A stretch of DNA of 7,105 nucleotides from Candidatus Cloacimonas sp. 4484_275. GTDB taxonomy: Bacteria > Cloacimonadota > Cloacimonadia > Cloacimonadales > TCS61. A program made the translations under genes and the position numbers. The notes below the pieces were generated by a model. The model had not been told where the DNA came from, searched no databases, and saw nothing but the letters and a program-made list of their open reading frames with translations. This document shows positions 6,911 through 7,105 of this stretch, piece after piece; position 1 is the stretch's first letter; each line of letters starts with the position of its first letter. The stretch covers positions 1 through 7,105 of the forward strand of contig NATF01000089.1 of the NCBI GenBank assembly GCA_002085205.1, written 5' to 3'.

Positions 6911-6932
6911 TTATAATTAAAAGGAAAAAATT

Positions 6933-7105
6933 ATGTGTTTGGCAATTCCCGGTAAATTGGTCGAAAAAAAAGAGGAAATAGGAATAGTTGATTTGGGCGG
7001 AGTTAAAAAAGAGATTTCGCTTTCATTTCTACCGGAAGTAAAAATCGGAGATTGGGTTTTAATCCACACAGGTTTTGCTTTGGAAACCATTTCGGAAGAA
7101 GAAGC
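6933..7105 (+). CDS. hypC: Hydrogenase maturation chaperone HypC/HybG, 5' part (runs off the window)
   Basis: The start is ATG 6933, preceded by AAAAGGA at 6919-6925. The 57 visible codons begin with the diagnostic MCLAIPGK, in which C2 binds the Fe(CN)2CO precursor and HypD. They continue with GIVDLGGVKKEISLSFLPEV, then KIGDWVLIHTGFALE and EEEA, all close to the HypC family (usually 70-100 residues). HypC carries the iron moiety from HypCD to the hydrogenase large subunit. The 22-nt gap after hypF and the same strand indicate one operon, probably continuing with hypD and hypE beyond the window. No damage is visible. Confidence 0.95.
   Translation, partial: MCLAIPGKLVEKKEEIGIVDLGGVKKEISLSFLPEVKIGDWVLIHTGFALETISEEE

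Noticed and set aside
1..7105. CRISPR array, insertion sequence, tRNA or rRNA
   Set aside because: No repeat-spacer pattern, terminal inverted repeats, transposase or RNA-gene signature was seen on either strand.

Overview
The window comes from an AT-rich genome (roughly 35-40% G+C by eye), most likely an anaerobic, hydrogen-metabolising bacterium. Shine-Dalgarno-like AAGG/AGGAG sites precede most genes. The phylum cannot be fixed from this sequence.

Layout. Two divergent transcription units flank an AT-rich spacer (about 4500-4957). The left, minus-strand unit (4499 down to 1, running off the window) encodes in order: a sulfhydrogenase-beta-like iron-sulfur protein (HydB/AsrA family), an FAD/NAD(P)H/[2Fe-2S] gamma-like subunit (HydG/AsrB family), a HycB/CooF-like polyferredoxin, a NuoH/HycD-like membrane subunit, a NuoB/HycG-like small subunit, a NuoC-like subunit, and the N-terminal 171 codons of a group 4 [NiFe]-hydrogenase large subunit with an intact L1 motif (RICGIC...H). 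The right, plus-strand unit encodes HypF and the start of HypC, which help build the NiFe(CN)2CO centre, so the two units belong together functionally.

How it would work. The beta and gamma subunits form a diaphorase-like module that exchanges electrons with NAD(P)H. The polyferredoxin could pass electrons to the NuoB-like subunit and the NiFe site, with the NuoH-like subunit anchoring the complex. This suggests a membrane-bound hydrogenase linked to NAD(P)H and/or ferredoxin. No antiporter-like (NuoL/HycC/EchA) subunit is seen in the window.

The striking feature is that four otherwise well-conserved genes each seem to have lost an internal block. HydB and the NuoC-like gene have lost about 15-20 codons with a change of frame. 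The NuoH-like gene has lost about 45 codons in frame, including the hallmark PFDxPEAExE segment. HypF has lost about 100 codons near its C-terminus in frame. The flanks of each lesion remain clean family sequence, so the losses are either very recent or an assembly or amplification artefact. The HydG-like, polyferredoxin, NuoB-like, partial large-subunit and partial HypC sequences look intact.
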